Source of the DNA: Heliocidaris tuberculata
Lineage: Eukaryota; Echinodermata; Echinoidea; Camarodonta; Echinometridae
DNA: 64,000 bases
Assembly (NCBI GenBank): GCA_025618425.1
Contig: CM046844.1
Span: 5,147,177-5,211,176 of the forward strand
Direction: 5' to 3'
The stretch's first letter is position 1; each line of letters starts with the position of its first letter. A model generated the notes under the pieces. It did not search any database, was not told the DNA's origin, and worked only from the letters and a program-made list of their open reading frames with translations. Positions 46,257-59,388 of this stretch are shown here, in pieces. The position numbers and the translations under genes are program-made.

Positions 46257-46803
46257 TCTGCACAAGGTCACATTTCTGTTGAGCTACAGAGGTCATCAAT
46301 AAATTTAGATGTGCAGTCATCACTTACCATGTGTAAGAGGACGATATGAGGGCATTCCTAGACATAATAGAGTATGTATTCTTTGTAATGTAGGTAGTAT
46401 CGGTGACGAATTTCACAACTTATTTGAGTGTGCTTACTTCAAAGGAGAAAGAGACAAATATATTCTACCTCAGTATAGAAACCGCCCAAACACACTGAAA
46501 ATGTGTACTTTATTCAATACCAAAGATGTAAAAACACTGTCAAAACTTGCCAAGTTTGTTAGAATTATTATGTTAAAGTTTGGTAGATCATAAGTAATAA
46601 CGACACGCGTATTATAAACTCAGGTTTTGATTCACATGTTTTGTGTATAACTATGATTTCATAGTTTTCTATTTTTTGTTTTGCCTTTATTGCCATCTTA
46701 TTTACGCATGTTATATATATGTTATAATACTATGTACTATATGTATTTTTCTCATACTCCGAAAGGGGTCGATAGAAATAAAGTTCAAAGTTCAAAGTTC
46801 AAG
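46257..46803 (+). pseudogene. 5'-truncated LINE 3' end with zinc-knuckle-like C-terminus and repeat tail
   Basis: Frame 46309-46593 encodes RGRYEGIPRHNRVCILCNVG, then GDEFHNLFECAYFK and KLAKFVRIIMLKFGRS. The C-x2-C-x9-H-x4-C arrangement and the closing LAKF(V)(Q/R)IIM block are typical ends of non-LTR retrotransposon ORFs. The 3' end finishes in tandem AAAGTTC units (46783-46803), as expected for a LINE tail. The 5' end is truncated where it abuts a MITE. Confidence 0.75.
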
Positions 46804-47559
46804 GAATTAGTATGAGCACTCAGTACTGACTACATACTACAATAATAAACCTAAATCACATGGTATCCACTTCATTCAAAATGACACCAGGTTGATCATG
46901 TCAAGCAAGCCATATATTTTATTGCCATGGGAGAATAACACCAAGCATTTGCAGTAAAACACTGTACAAATTAATAACCTGGACATATCAATATCACTAA
47001 TTCACTACATCTCACTTTAATTGATCAATAGACCTTGAACACCATATGGCATTATTCTTCTTGAGATAATGATGCTTACAGAATAATCATCATATAATGT
47101 GCCTAGATATATATTCCATATCTACTTTGAAAGTAGAATACAAAATGTCGAAACCCTGCCTTTTTGTTCCTCTCTCTCTCTCTCCTCCTCCTCCCCCCAT
47201 TGGGGAACCCACCCTGCCATTTTCAATTTCTTGCAGCAGGGATCGAAGGTTACTCCCAGGCCACCTGTACCTCAGCACACTTCCGGGCTATGGGTAGGAG
47301 GATGGGTGAATGCTGGCACCTAGATCCCTATCATTCATTCACATTGCATACACAACGAGTTCAAGCTCAAATATGTATGATTCGGATACGATTCAGTATC
47401 CATGTATATGTAACTTTGCAAGTACCGGTAGGTGTACATAATAATTCTTACTCTGAGCCTCTCTATGAAATCTCCCTTTTCATATCAGCTAGACTGATTT
47501 GCATTCATTCCACATAGTCAAATACATTATCATTCTCAGTTTAATGTTAGCTTGCTCGC

Positions 47560-47607
47560 TTGCCCCCCCCCCCCTTCTATCTCTCTCTCTCTCTCTCTCT
47601 CTTTCCA

Positions 47608-47640
<33 letters not shown>

Positions 47641-47642
47641 CC
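47560..47642. repeat. Poly-C, (CT)n and (CTGT)n
   Basis: C run, about 11 CT units, then about eight CTGT units. Confidence 0.95.
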
Positions 47643-48836
47643 ATCCCTCTGTGTCCATCAGTCTAGCCATCTGGACATCTTCACAATCAGCTGCTTTGAA
47701 AAAAAATGGTGGCTAAAAACATTTGACATTGAAACCCACAATACAGTACACTATAATCCTCTACTACTCTTCTGATACAACACTTTGGTGATATTGATCA
47801 AACTTTATTGATTCACTCCTACTCCCTAATTTGTCAGGTCCATTACCATCATGGCATAACCCGACCTGGTTCTGGCTGGCAATGCTAATGAATAATGAAT
47901 AATCCCATGCTGGCATGAAGGAAAGCACAAGCTCTGTCATTTGCATCAGTACTTCAAGGAGAAATACTCCCTCCATCTATCTTAAAGGTCATGTAAAGTT
48001 TTGGTAAGCCCTCAAAAACTTTTCGTCAGATTTCTTCAATTTTTGTTGATAAATAGCAAGATACTAGCAATACTAAGACACTGTGAAGATTTCGCCTCCT
48101 AAAGTTTGATATTAAACAAATAAGAGGCAAAAACTAATTTATGTGCCGGGACAGGCACGTAAAATCCCAACAAAGGCAGCATGTGCTATACACTGTAAAC
48201 ACACGTGTAAAACCAATGATGAGTAGCTACACACAGTGCACACACGCTGTCTCTATGCGAAGCCCCAAGATTGCTGTGCGGGGAGCCGTCAGGGTGGAAG
48301 GGTCCTAGCATAATGGCAGTGATCAAGCATTCCTTACAGATATTTACACTGAAATTCACCAGAAATCATAGATGGAATACCAAATGATCTCTTACAGACA
48401 TCTTTTGATACAAGGAGAACAACATGAGACAATCTTTAACATTTTTCTTTCCAATTTCCTTTTTGCTACCAATACTGTACATGAGCTTTAAAGGCACACA
48501 ATAGCACCAAGGAAGTCTATTTCATATTTGAAGACAAACTTGATAGTGATCTCAATGTTGGAACATACAAAATAAACCTTTATTCCAATAACATTCTACC
48601 CAGTCTTATTAAAGCCATAACGTAAGGAAGATGTAGCATCCTGAAGTACAGTTCCGTTCAGGTGAGTTTCATTTGTCAATCAAAATGGCTGAACCAGATA
48701 CACAGAACCATAACCACATTAGCATATTTTCAGTCATGATCTGATAGCAGTAGAAACTCTCAATAGTCAACAAGACAGCAACTCAAAGCATATACTACAG
48801 GCCTACTTGAAAGTATATATGCTTTGACTCCATATA

Positions 48837-49238
48837 TTAAAGGGTACCAATCACCAAAATTAATTTTGCTGTGTATGTTAGAGGTTTCATGTCGTTATAT
48901 ATTATATTCAAAATATGGGCTTCAAATATTAATTCTATGAAGAGATATTGCAGTTTTAATTACACTCTCTATAAGCGTAAAAGCGACTCATGAGTAGACG
49001 ACTCGACGCATCCGTACGCGCTCACCAAAATAAAGGAAATAAAGGATAACATGAAAATGCTCGCGCGGAACCGAACTCCAAGTTTGGTTCCGCACGAGCA
49101 TTTTCATGTTATCCTTTATTTCCTTCAGACTCATTAACCGTTGACCTACAGAATACCAGACAAAGTTCTCTGAGGTTTATTTTTTTATACTTTCTAGCTG
49201 TATACAAATTATTTTTTCAGGTGATCGGTACACTTTAA
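48837..49238. mobile_element. MITE family C with TTAA ends and a central hairpin
   Basis: TTAAAGGGTACCAATCACC at the left is complementary to GGTGATCGGTACACTTTAA at the right (one indel/mismatch region). It encloses 402 bp with no ORF, and TTAA forms both outer ends. The middle holds a 45-bp-arm hairpin (49033-49125). Confidence 0.75.
49033..49125. repeat. Near-perfect hairpin, 45 bp arms, 3 nt loop
   Basis: Left arm 49033-49077 and right arm 49081-49125 are inverted copies with only two mismatches and loop CCA. Arms run from AAGGAAATAAAGG to CCGAACT. Lies inside MITE family C. Confidence 0.9.
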
Positions 49239-50034
49239 ATGAGAGACTCCTCCATGTATTATCATTTTCAAATGAGGAGACTATAAGCAAGTAGTCTACA
49301 TGTATATAACTGTATGTAGATGCAGTACGGCAAGTAGAAATTAGTTTTTGCTTGGAAAGTAGACTATTTGTGGTGCATGTTGGGATTCCTGCCAGCATCC
49401 CACTACTAACCTGGAGTCTGCATACTTTCACGTCTGACCTCCGACCTCATATAGATAGCCAACAGAGAAGGTCCATTTACACTACCACAAACATAAATAC
49501 AAATATCCTGTTTCAGATTCATTTTCAAATAAAATCTGTGTAAATTGTATCAATTCTCACCAGCAGCTTATCACAATATATCATCGCATTTCCACTGCGG
49601 ATTTCTTTGTTAAGAATAATTTACAGCCTGAAAACCCAATCAATGAGTCTAAGAATAAGATTTACTAGGTAAGGCCTACCCATGAGATTGACATTTTTCC
49701 AGATCATCGTAATAGATTATTTAACAGTTTTAAAAAATAGATTTCCGATTGTGCACATGGATGGAATCTTGTTTCTGGCAAATTTCTTTCTTTCTTTCTT
49801 TATTGTTTTCTATACTACATAGTAACAAGTGAATGAGTAAATTACGCAATGCGTAATAAATGTCCCCGCCGGAAGTGCAGATCTGTGGAAATTAACTAGC
49901 CTGAACCTTAAAACTTCAGTGAAAAACTTTAGTGAATAAAATAATAATGCTACTGCATGCAAAATAAGAGAATACCAACAATGCATGTATACAACTGAAA
50001 TATAAAACATGAAAACATTATGAACCTTCAGCCA

Positions 50035-50622
50035 TTTTGAATGAATTTGCATAAATTTGCATGAATAATGAATTTCAAAAATCTGTGTAGAAGTTTGGAA
50101 GCCCCCACCCAGCCCTATCAGATAAAACAATCGGAATCAAAATCCGATGTGAAATAGAGGAGAAGTAGCATTTTTCGTCAATTTTGAATAAATTTGCATA
50201 AATTTGCATAATTAATGAATTTCAAAATTCTGTGTAGAAGTTTGGAAGCCCCCACCCAGCCCTATCAGATAAAACAATCGGAATCAAAATCCGATGTGAA
50301 ATAGAGGAGAAGTAGCATTTTTCGTCAATTTTGAATAAATTTGCATAAATTTGCATAATTAATGAATTTCAAAATTCTGTGTAGAAGTTTGGAAGCCCCC
50401 ACCCAGCCCTATCAGATAAAACAATCGGAATCAAAATCCGATGTGAAATAGAGGAGAAGTAGCATTTTTTGTCACTTTTGAATAAATTTGCATGAATTTG
50501 CATAATTAATGAATTTCACGATTCTGTGTAGAAGTTTGGAAGCCCTCACCAAGCCCTATCAGATAAAACAATCAGAATCAAAATCGGCCAAGAAATGACG
50601 GAGAAGTAGCATTTTCTAACAT
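50035..50622. repeat. 147-bp tandem repeat, four units
   Basis: AAGTTTGGAAGCCC(C/T)CACC occurs at 50091, 50238, 50385 and 50532, exactly 147 bp apart each time. Units 1-3 are nearly identical and unit 4 is diverged. Confidence 0.95.
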
Positions 50623-50634
50623 TTGAGCACACAC

Positions 50635-50692
50635 GGACAGACAGACAGACGGACGGACGGACGGACACACACACACACACACACGCACACAC
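50635..50692. repeat. (GACA)n-(GACG)n-(CA)n compound microsatellite
   Basis: GACA and GACG tetramers pass into CA repeats directly after the 147-bp array. Confidence 0.95.
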
Positions 50693-52304
50693 GAACGGAG
50701 CCCGTTTCATAGTCCCCTCGCGAACTTCGTTCGGCGGGGACAACAACAAGCCCATAACATGAAGAAGAAATATTTTTGGTATTGTATACCACTGAGTATT
50801 GTTGCCCATGCTCACAGCTGGACTTCAACCTTTTTTTCTAAACCACAAAATCTGCAGTAAATACTTTCTTTCTCTAAAAACTTTTCCACATCATTAACTC
50901 CTTCCAGATTTACGCCGGGATATTCATCACAGTGTTAATATGGTTATGATACCAAGTAACAAGTCAATCTTCAATAATCGACATCATGATTGAAATTTTC
51001 AAAGCCTTTCATGATGACCATGATATATCTTTCAAAATAATTTGCTTCATTTCGTAAGTGACTCTGGATGGATTTTTTTAGTTCATAGAAGGCAGCACGG
51101 TATATTTTTGATATAATCTGTTTAACATTCTACAGATTTCACAGTCTGTCATGTTCAGTGGTGCCAGTCATAAACCTTGGCCATCCTGGGGGGTCATTAT
51201 GAACATAGGCCTGCTTCAAAATGCTCAAAATAGCTTCCTATTTTCTGCTTCACTCGTGCTCAATGGTATCATAGAATCCTGCAAGCGAAAGGAAAATGGC
51301 CTATGGAGACGGTTATTATGAAATTGGTGAATTTCAACACGTAAGAAAACAGACCCCCTAGATTCTTCAGTAACGGTCACAACCTCTTACACACCATGGA
51401 AATTGCTGCTCGATTTGTTACGGAAATTATATTTGCTTAAATTTATTGCTGCCTGACAGGAAAGAAGTAATCAGATACATGTACATTACAAAAGGGGACT
51501 CCATTTCATTCATGAATCTTCTGAAAATTGGTCTCTTAACAGTCACTTCAATTTTGTCAGGTTTTTTTATATTCCAGAGCAAGTATTGTTATGTTACACT
51601 GTGTCTGACTTCAAAGACTATCATAGCAGCATAGTTTCTCTGCTGATCTGAAAGGAGGGGGGGTTGCTTCACTAAGGGATCAGCCAGTGAATGTCACATG
51701 ATTCCCTATAAACTCTGGCACAGTGACATTAGACCTCTATGGAACCCACAAAGAAGAAAAAAATGAAAACCTGAAATTCATCTGAGAACGCAGGAATGTT
51801 AGATGTGTTTCCAGGGATCATGGTTGGTACTGAATGGAACGGAGGAAAGAGAGCCATAGACAAATCTCTTTCTCAGTTTTTTCTCCACAAAACTACTACC
51901 TCGTTGGAATTCCCATGATTACATCTTACGTCCAGCAGTTGTAATGCAGACTTTTAAAATCTGGACATTATAACATGGCCAAATTGCCCTGCAAGAACTG
52001 TAGAGGGACTTATGACGAAGTTCATAAAAATGTATTGCAGGTCTTGTGGAACAATTTCCCCATACTAAAGTTCTTACAATCTTAAGAGCAGCAAAAAATG
52101 AATTGAAATGCAGCAGCATGACCTTTACTCAACAAGCTTACATGTATACCTACATAGATGATGGTTAGGTAACTTAGCAAAACGTGCTGGCCCATAAAAA
52201 CACAGGAAAGATACAAATGACAAAATTATTCAAAATCATAATTTTACACCACAGAAGCAGAACCATAATACAAGGATGTAGAATTAGTAACTCTATGAAC
52301 ACTT

Positions 52305-52601
52305 TTAAAGGGCAATCCAACCTTGGTAATAAGATGATTTGTTGGAAGCAGAAAAATAAGAAAAACAGGATGGTGAAAGTTTGAAAGAAATTGGACAAGG
52401 ACTAAGAAAGTTATAGATGTTTGAAAAATGAGATCACTACATCTATGCGAATCTCAAATATGCATAGCGATTACAACTTTCAAAAATTCATAACTTTCTT
52501 ATTGCCTGTCCGATTTCGTTCAAACTTTCACCAATCTGCTTCTCTAATTTTTTCCTCTTTCTTTCAGACCAACTTGCTATTAAGGTTGGATTTCCCTTTA
52601 A
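52305..52601. mobile_element. MITE family A, short copy in SKI intron
   Basis: TTAAAGGGCAATCCAACCTT at 52305 and its near complement ending TTTCCCTTTAA at 52601. The interior is palindromic at low identity (ACTAAGAAAGTTATAG versus CATAACTTTCTTATTG). 297 bp. Confidence 0.8.
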
Positions 52602-53644
52602 GTAAAATAATATGAAAACTTTCATTCAGACAAGTCTGATTCTAATTTTTGGTGCATAGACAAAACTAGCAATTCTGCTCTTTGCGTTTTTTCTGCATCT
52701 TTACATGCCATTACGTTTCGCTAAGCTACCTTCACAAGCACATTAATACTCCAATGCTTCTTGATCAGAAGTAAAATCACTCTCAACTTGGCTAGCATTG
52801 CAACTAGGACTGATTCAACTGATGAAATTTTACATAAGATCACGCAATCACGAATTCAGTAGGGCAAGGACAGGGAATCGAGGCACAATCTCTTTACTCA
52901 TTAATTTGGTCTGAAAGGTTTGACTGGCAAAACTGCACCACAAATATGTCAACAAGAGTAGATCAAGCTCCATGCAGAGGGTATGACTAATGTCATTGGC
53001 TTATAAATGAAAGTAACACAATGGGGAATTATGGTGTGATCATGACCATATCTACAAAAATTGGACACCTTTGAAAATGCCATTAACTAATAATATCCAC
53101 TGGTTTTACAACTGCCACTGAAACAAAAGAAAAAAAAATCAAGTTCAGATGATCACGTCATTTTACAGTACCTACATGTAGTCCATATTTGCCACTCTCC
53201 ACCCAGGTGTAGTAAATGGATATCCAGTGAAAGGAATTCCTTGAATGCTGTGAGCACCAAAATTGGTACACATATGAAATCCATCTACACATCTATGCCT
53301 ACATAGGTTAATTTCATAAAGCAATAAAATTTGAAAAATGACCATCCCAGGAAAACTATACACCATACACACAATCATTAATCAACTTAACAAATATCAC
53401 ACTTTGGAATGTACACTGTAGGATGCATTTCAAATGTACAACATAACACAGAGATCTGTAACCATGGGATTTACCAGAATTAGAACTTGAGATCTTAATT
53501 TGACTTTTATTTCTCCAATTTAACAAGTACATGTAAAGGAAACTTAGAAATGATGGATGAGTGTGGAGATGTACTACCAGTAAACAACATTGCAAGAGAG
53601 AGAGAGAGAGAGAGAGAGATGTGGTACCTGGACTGTATGATATT

Positions 53645-54162
53645 AGTTACGTTCACACGATGGGAGCTAAACTTTTAAGTTTCGCTTGTAGTTTCAAAAC
53701 TTTAAGTTAACTTGTAGTTATCTTGTAGTTTCAGCCGGTATGAACGGCCTCGTCGTTTCGAAACTTTAATTTACTTGTAGTTCTAGAACCACAAGTGAGC
53801 TCGTGGTTAAGGCAGAAACCACGAGCAGGGGGGGGGGGTTTCCTTCAAAGTTACGGCCCATGTAAACGGAATAAACTTTAAGTTTCGCAGGCTTGTGGTT
53901 TAGGATGACCTTGCTGTTCATGTTAAACTTCCGGGTGTTACCCTTCCCACAAATTATGAACACAGGATCTGTCTGTGTATATTACACACAATCTTTAGTT
54001 TCTACTTCCTGGGTCAACTATGACGACCGCTCGGCTTGTAGTTTCAGCTCGTTGTTTAGGGTTCATGTGGACCCTCACTACGGTTAGGGAGTCGTCGTTT
54101 CGTTAACTTAAAGTTTCACTAACTTAAAGTTTTGAAACCACAAGTCCTGTATGAACGTAGCT
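53645..54162. mobile_element. MITE-like element with AGYTACGTTCA ends
   Basis: AGTTACGTTCACACG at the left and TGTATGAACGTAGCT at the right are inverted. The interior repeats CTTGTAGTTT, AACTTTAAGTT and CCACAAG words in both orientations and includes a poly-G run at 53825-53835. 518 bp, no convincing ORF. Confidence 0.6.
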
Positions 54163-54587
54163 ATTTTCATATTTGTCTTGGTCCGATATCAAGCCCCTGG
54201 CACCTAGCCAGAACCACTTACAAAAAACAGTAGAGGGAGGGAGGGAGGGGTCTAGACAGGTGTATTTGCAGCCCTGTGAGCAAATATAATAACTCAAAGT
54301 CAAGATAACATGGAAAGGGTGTATTCCTTCAGACTATTTGTACATCCATCTTTTATTTGATGAAGAGATGCTTCCTTATGACGGGAAACAAGAGGAAGAA
54401 CAAAATACGTTTTCCCATTTCCGTTGCTTATATTTAAATTTGGTGAAATTCTAGAAGGTATGCACATTGAAGATCTCTATGACATCTTTCACATTTGACA
54501 GACTTCAAAAACTGTACAGGAGAGGCATTACTCATCATTGATTGAAGAAATGAGCAAAGCAGAGAGTTTGCCCTAAAAGAGAAACAG

Positions 54588-54690
54588 GGAGTGAGAGAGA
54601 GAGAGAAAAAGGTGGAAGAGAGGGAAGAGAATAAAAGAAAAAGACAAAGAGAGAGTGAGAGTATAAGAAAGCAAGAGAGAGAGAAATGGT
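54588..54690. repeat. Degenerate GA-rich tract
   Basis: About 100 bp of GAGA and GAAAA words; a purine-rich counterpart to the CT tracts. A shorter pure GA run is at 53596-53619. Confidence 0.9.
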
Positions 54691-56939
54691 AAAATTTTCA
54701 GAGAAAATTATCTCTCTCATGACATCTTTGAAATGGTCTTATACATTAGACTATCCCATCAGCCTTGCACAGCACATCTGGCCAGCCAGTAGCATAAGGA
54801 AACATACTCCCTCTGTCGTAACAACATTGTCTAGACTGTAGACATTGGGTAGGGTAGACTCTGCGGTCTCCATTTGTGTACATGTGGGTCATTGAGATAA
54901 CCGGGTGAGATCTCTATCGCGGAAGCGACCTACAATTGGACGAGGTTCACGTGATGATAATGACGGCACTCAACAACACTTCTCAGGAAAATCATGTTTC
55001 AATCTGATCCTCATATCTAATAAAATGAGGGTACCACAAAAACCGGGCGTGGCACGTATGAATGTCAAACGGTATGCCAAATATAGGTCTCTTTTGTCCC
55101 TCTTTGTATCGCAACTCTCAACAACTCATATGTTTTTAATTTATGAATAGATTCATAGGATAATTATCTTTGTTTTTAAGAAACTATCAAACAAGTTGGC
55201 TATATTTTCAAGGCAAATAATCAGATGTTTACAAATGGTGACAAATTTTACTACAGGTAATTTAATCTCATAATAATGAATATAGGTGACAGTGTATCTA
55301 AAACTATACATGTTTCCAATGAAGAGGAAAACAACTGTGAGGCAGATGATCACTGATCACGTCAGACTTTGTCCTATAGACGAAACAAACAATTACACTA
55401 TGTAAACACCAGATAAAGCTGGATAATGTCACAGAAGTATGGTTCATTTACTGAAAACAAAATATGGATTACAAGGCATGGAGATTGACAACACAAAAAC
55501 AATCAAGTTGACATTCACAAGATACGACCTGCAAGAGTATAAGAGAAGCAAGTGAGAAAAGGGAAGAGAGAAAAGAGGACACACAGACAGACAAAGATGA
55601 CAAATATTCATATTTATGTACAATATTTAGAGAGCGAGACGACCTGATGGCAGAAAATATAGGTCAACAACATCGATTCCAGCGTGAAAACCGACACCCG
55701 GGGGTGCCCCATTGGACTGGCCGAGACAGACTGTGTAAACTGACCAATTGGATGGTCACTGCCACGATTAAAGGAGGCCAAGGAAAATTGTATTGCTGTT
55801 TAAAGGAACAGTGTCATCTATCAGATGACACTGTTCATGATTTGTTACTGATTGCCCGTGTTAGTATGAAACGAGGGCTATGGCCATCAATGCTTCAACA
55901 AACAAAATACTTGATCGATATTGACAAACACAGCGAACCATGGAAATAAATGAAATGAATTCAATCGAAATATAAGAGACTGAATTCAGCCCGATTTGAA
56001 AGCTGACTTGCCCTTTAAATGTCAATATATCCATCTGCCCTTTCTAAGTTGATAAACAGGCTGGGTTCAAATGCAGCCGCAGACATCACAATTGGATTTC
56101 TTGCTATGCTGCCTGTGACAGTAATATTAGCTTTTCCATCAACATATCATTAGGGGGAGGAGGGTAGGGCACGGTGGTGTGTAAAACGAAGTCTAGCATT
56201 ACAATGTATAGGCCTACATAATATATATGTACAACAACAGGGAAAAATCTGGGGAATAGATCTTCTTCTTTCCCTCAGTTTTGTATAGATCCATGTAGAA
56301 AGAGGGCTTTACCTGATGTACTCTTTGTGTATACTACAATCTGTGATGTAATCTATAGCATATGGGACAAAATACCTTGTATTGCCAACACTTTCAGTTA
56401 ATTCAATTCAATTCATGTCATGTAGAAATAGTTTACCTTGCAAAAGCATAATTTGCTCTTTTTTTTCAAAGATTTTGGAGAGGATACCTAATTTTTCATC
56501 CATTTTTTCTTTCTCCTATGGATGCAAACTTGTGTTTCAAACTTATGTAATGTACTAATCACCACAACCAATTCTGAGGCTGAGGCATTATCTGAGGCTT
56601 AGATAGAATAGAAAACTAATTTTTAGAAGAAGACCAGAAAAAGTGTAGATGAAAGATTTGTTGTCAAGCTTAAAAGGGGGTGCCATTCTGCCTTTCCAAC
56701 TTCTTCCAATCAGCCAGTCTAGCCAGTGTAATTAAACAGCTCAGACCATTTAGAAAGATTTTCAATTCAAATGGTCAAGTATGGGAAGGGGAGGACAATA
56801 GAAAGGCGCTGACCATTGACGTCCTTCAATGAGTGGTCAAGTGTAACTTCACATAGTAGTTTTGAGATGAAAACCCTTTTATGGTTGCAGCAAAAAAGAA
56901 ATGCAAGTTTGTGTTTTATCTTCATTTGCAGCAAAAGTA

Positions 56940-57024
56940 TATTCCCAATAGTTGGGGAGGCCCCCACCCCAGCCCCCCCCCCAAGAAAAAACAAACTGAA
57001 TATAAATTTTTGGATACGCCACTG
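56940..57024 (-). repeat. CAGTGGCGTATCC-type dispersed repeat, minus strand
   Basis: The plus strand ends GGATACGCCACTG at 57024, the complement of CAGTGGCGTATCC, with C runs and an A run before it. A short member of the family seen at 26584. Confidence 0.5.
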
Positions 57025-59388
57025 TTGATAATGATAGAGTAGTGTTCATGAATGCAAGTCAGTACTGGTGGGTAATACAAGATGATGATCTTTAAAAGAG
57101 TCTGCTATCTGAGACTCCTCACAGACAATGCAAAAAAACAACAAAGGAATTGTGAGAGTTGTTTTGGATGAGGTAGGCTATTTGAACAAAACACAGACAT
57201 CAGCCTTTGTAGTTGAGTTCAGGTGTGCAAATCTGCTTACGTTTTAATGAATCACCCTGAAGTTCAAGAAATAAAGGAAGGGATACAGAAGAACCTCTTT
57301 AAAAGACATAATCAAAAGCAGGAAGGGTGTGTTTGTAAGAGTTCATTATTTGGAAGACACTTGTGCAAAATGATGAACTCCAGGGTCTATAACATTCAGC
57401 ATGTGAGAAGCTCTGGATAAGTGAAACAGAGATACAGAGATATATGTACGCCCTATGAAAATCATCATACAATACAACACATGCAGACATCTATTAGGAT
57501 TGCTCGAAATCTTGGCAATGTGCCAGATAATTGCCCTAGAGGACAGAATGTTCATTTCAAGCTATCATTGAAATCATCAATCTTACCATGAAATCAGGAT
57601 TGGGGGGGGGGGGGCAGGCCTTTGGATATTTGCAAAGTGACGTACACATCGTTCATCATTTTGACCATCTTTACTTTGTAAAGAAGTTTATCACAAGCAT
57701 GTGTTGTTGTCCCACAGACGTTATGAGCCAGACAGCCAATAGCATGGCTTGGTAATTAAAAAATGCAATTGTGTTGACATCTTTTCCATTTGGATATTTG
57801 CATTTCAAAAGGTACTTTGATCAATGTCTAGCTATCTTACAGATAACACAGAAAGATGGCAGAGGTAATGCCCAATTCACATGAAAAAAAAAAGTGCTCA
57901 ACATTTCTTATCATTACATGTTTGTAGCGTGGTTGGAAAAAAAAAGTGGTGGTAGTAACTGGCAGTAATGGAAGGGTGGTAGAGGTTGCAAGCTGGGGTA
58001 GTTTTGTGGTAGTTTTGTGGTAGATGGTAATGATAGGTGGCAATGGTATGGCAGTAGTTATTGGGTGGTACTAAGTATAACAGTCAGCACCTATTCACAC
58101 AACAACAAAGATCTATTGTAAATAAGACAAGCCACATACACACCTACCATCTTGCAAGATCTTAGATTTTAGTAGTGAAATGGGCATTATATAATCAACC
58201 TTAGCCATGAAGCTCTGGAATGCAAACAGATAGAAAGGGAGGTGTGTCTAGCAGTAAACAAAGACTGCCAACAAACACAGCTTATTTCTTGAAAACACAC
58301 AAGACCAGACGAAAGTCCAGTGAAGAGAACAATACTTGGCCTCACTAGAAAAATGTATGGACATGGACATATTAGTAGTACAACATGGGCTAGGTTGTGG
58401 GTCTACAATGTATGTACATGTACGGGCAATTGATTTGGGCTATAACATCCAGACTTCTATGTTTTTCATACAGTGTTCGATAATATTTGAGGGACAATGA
58501 TTTCCTTATAAATGCTATCATACAAATCCAAATGTGGTCTGTTCTTTCAAAATGCAAGTCACTTGGAAAAATAACATTTCAACATGTTCACTCCCCGCAA
58601 TATGACCTTCATCCTGTAGTCCTACCATACACGTAGACTATTCTGAGCAAAGGCGTCACTGAGTCTCATTCATAGATTGCAGCCTTTATTACAAATTAAA
58701 ATTACAGAACATTTCAATGTCATTCAAATATGATCGGCGACCCTACACGCCATGCTGTCTAGAGAAAGATATAAGTACACATAGTTCAACTATAAGCTTC
58801 CTCTTTTATTTCCCAACTATATCTCCTGCACTATCCCCTTTCATTCACCCCCAAATATAAACTACCATCCTTTTGACTGGGAGATTAAAACCAGTCAATG
58901 GTGAAATCTACTCGTAGGGGAATGAATGAACACTGGGGACCTGACTGAATGGGGGTTTCTATTATTGATTGTAGTTTGAGGAGCTTTGGGTTGGGGTTTA
59001 TGATCAACTCTGAACAAAAGGTAGAAGATGGGCATACAGACAAACACAGGACATTTCTATTGTAGAAGAGTAGTCTCCACCTTTAAGCCAGCATTGCTCT
59101 GCACTGTAGCTTTCATTCAACTCATGTTCAGTGCCATAATTAGAATAGGAACATTTCACACCCTTGTCAGAGACATGAAATGAGTATTATCCCTCACAAA
59201 TATTCAACCATTCATCTGGGATCACATATCGCAATGTGGCAATCATGAAGTCTATTAATGTTATAAATAATATGTTCATTAATTTTCTGTGCCATCATTT
59301 AAGATTAAAAAACTGCATAACAATTCTTAAAATAACCATTCATCTGACCTATCTCATCTAGCTCACTTGCAGAATAAATCTGTTCCAT

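Larger units (their letters stand above)
49860..50742. mobile_element. Inverted-end element containing a 147-bp tandem array
   Basis: TGTCCCCGCCGGAAG at 49860 and CTTCGTTCGGCGGGGACAA ending near 50742 are inverted. Inside are four 147-bp units (50035-50622) and a GACA/GACG/CA microsatellite (50635-50692). No ORF. Confidence 0.6.

Noticed and set aside
55647..55949. 100-aa plus-strand frame
   Set aside because: The centre is a short perfect palindrome (GTGTCATCTATCAGATGACAC), typical of a small repeat; no homology recognised.
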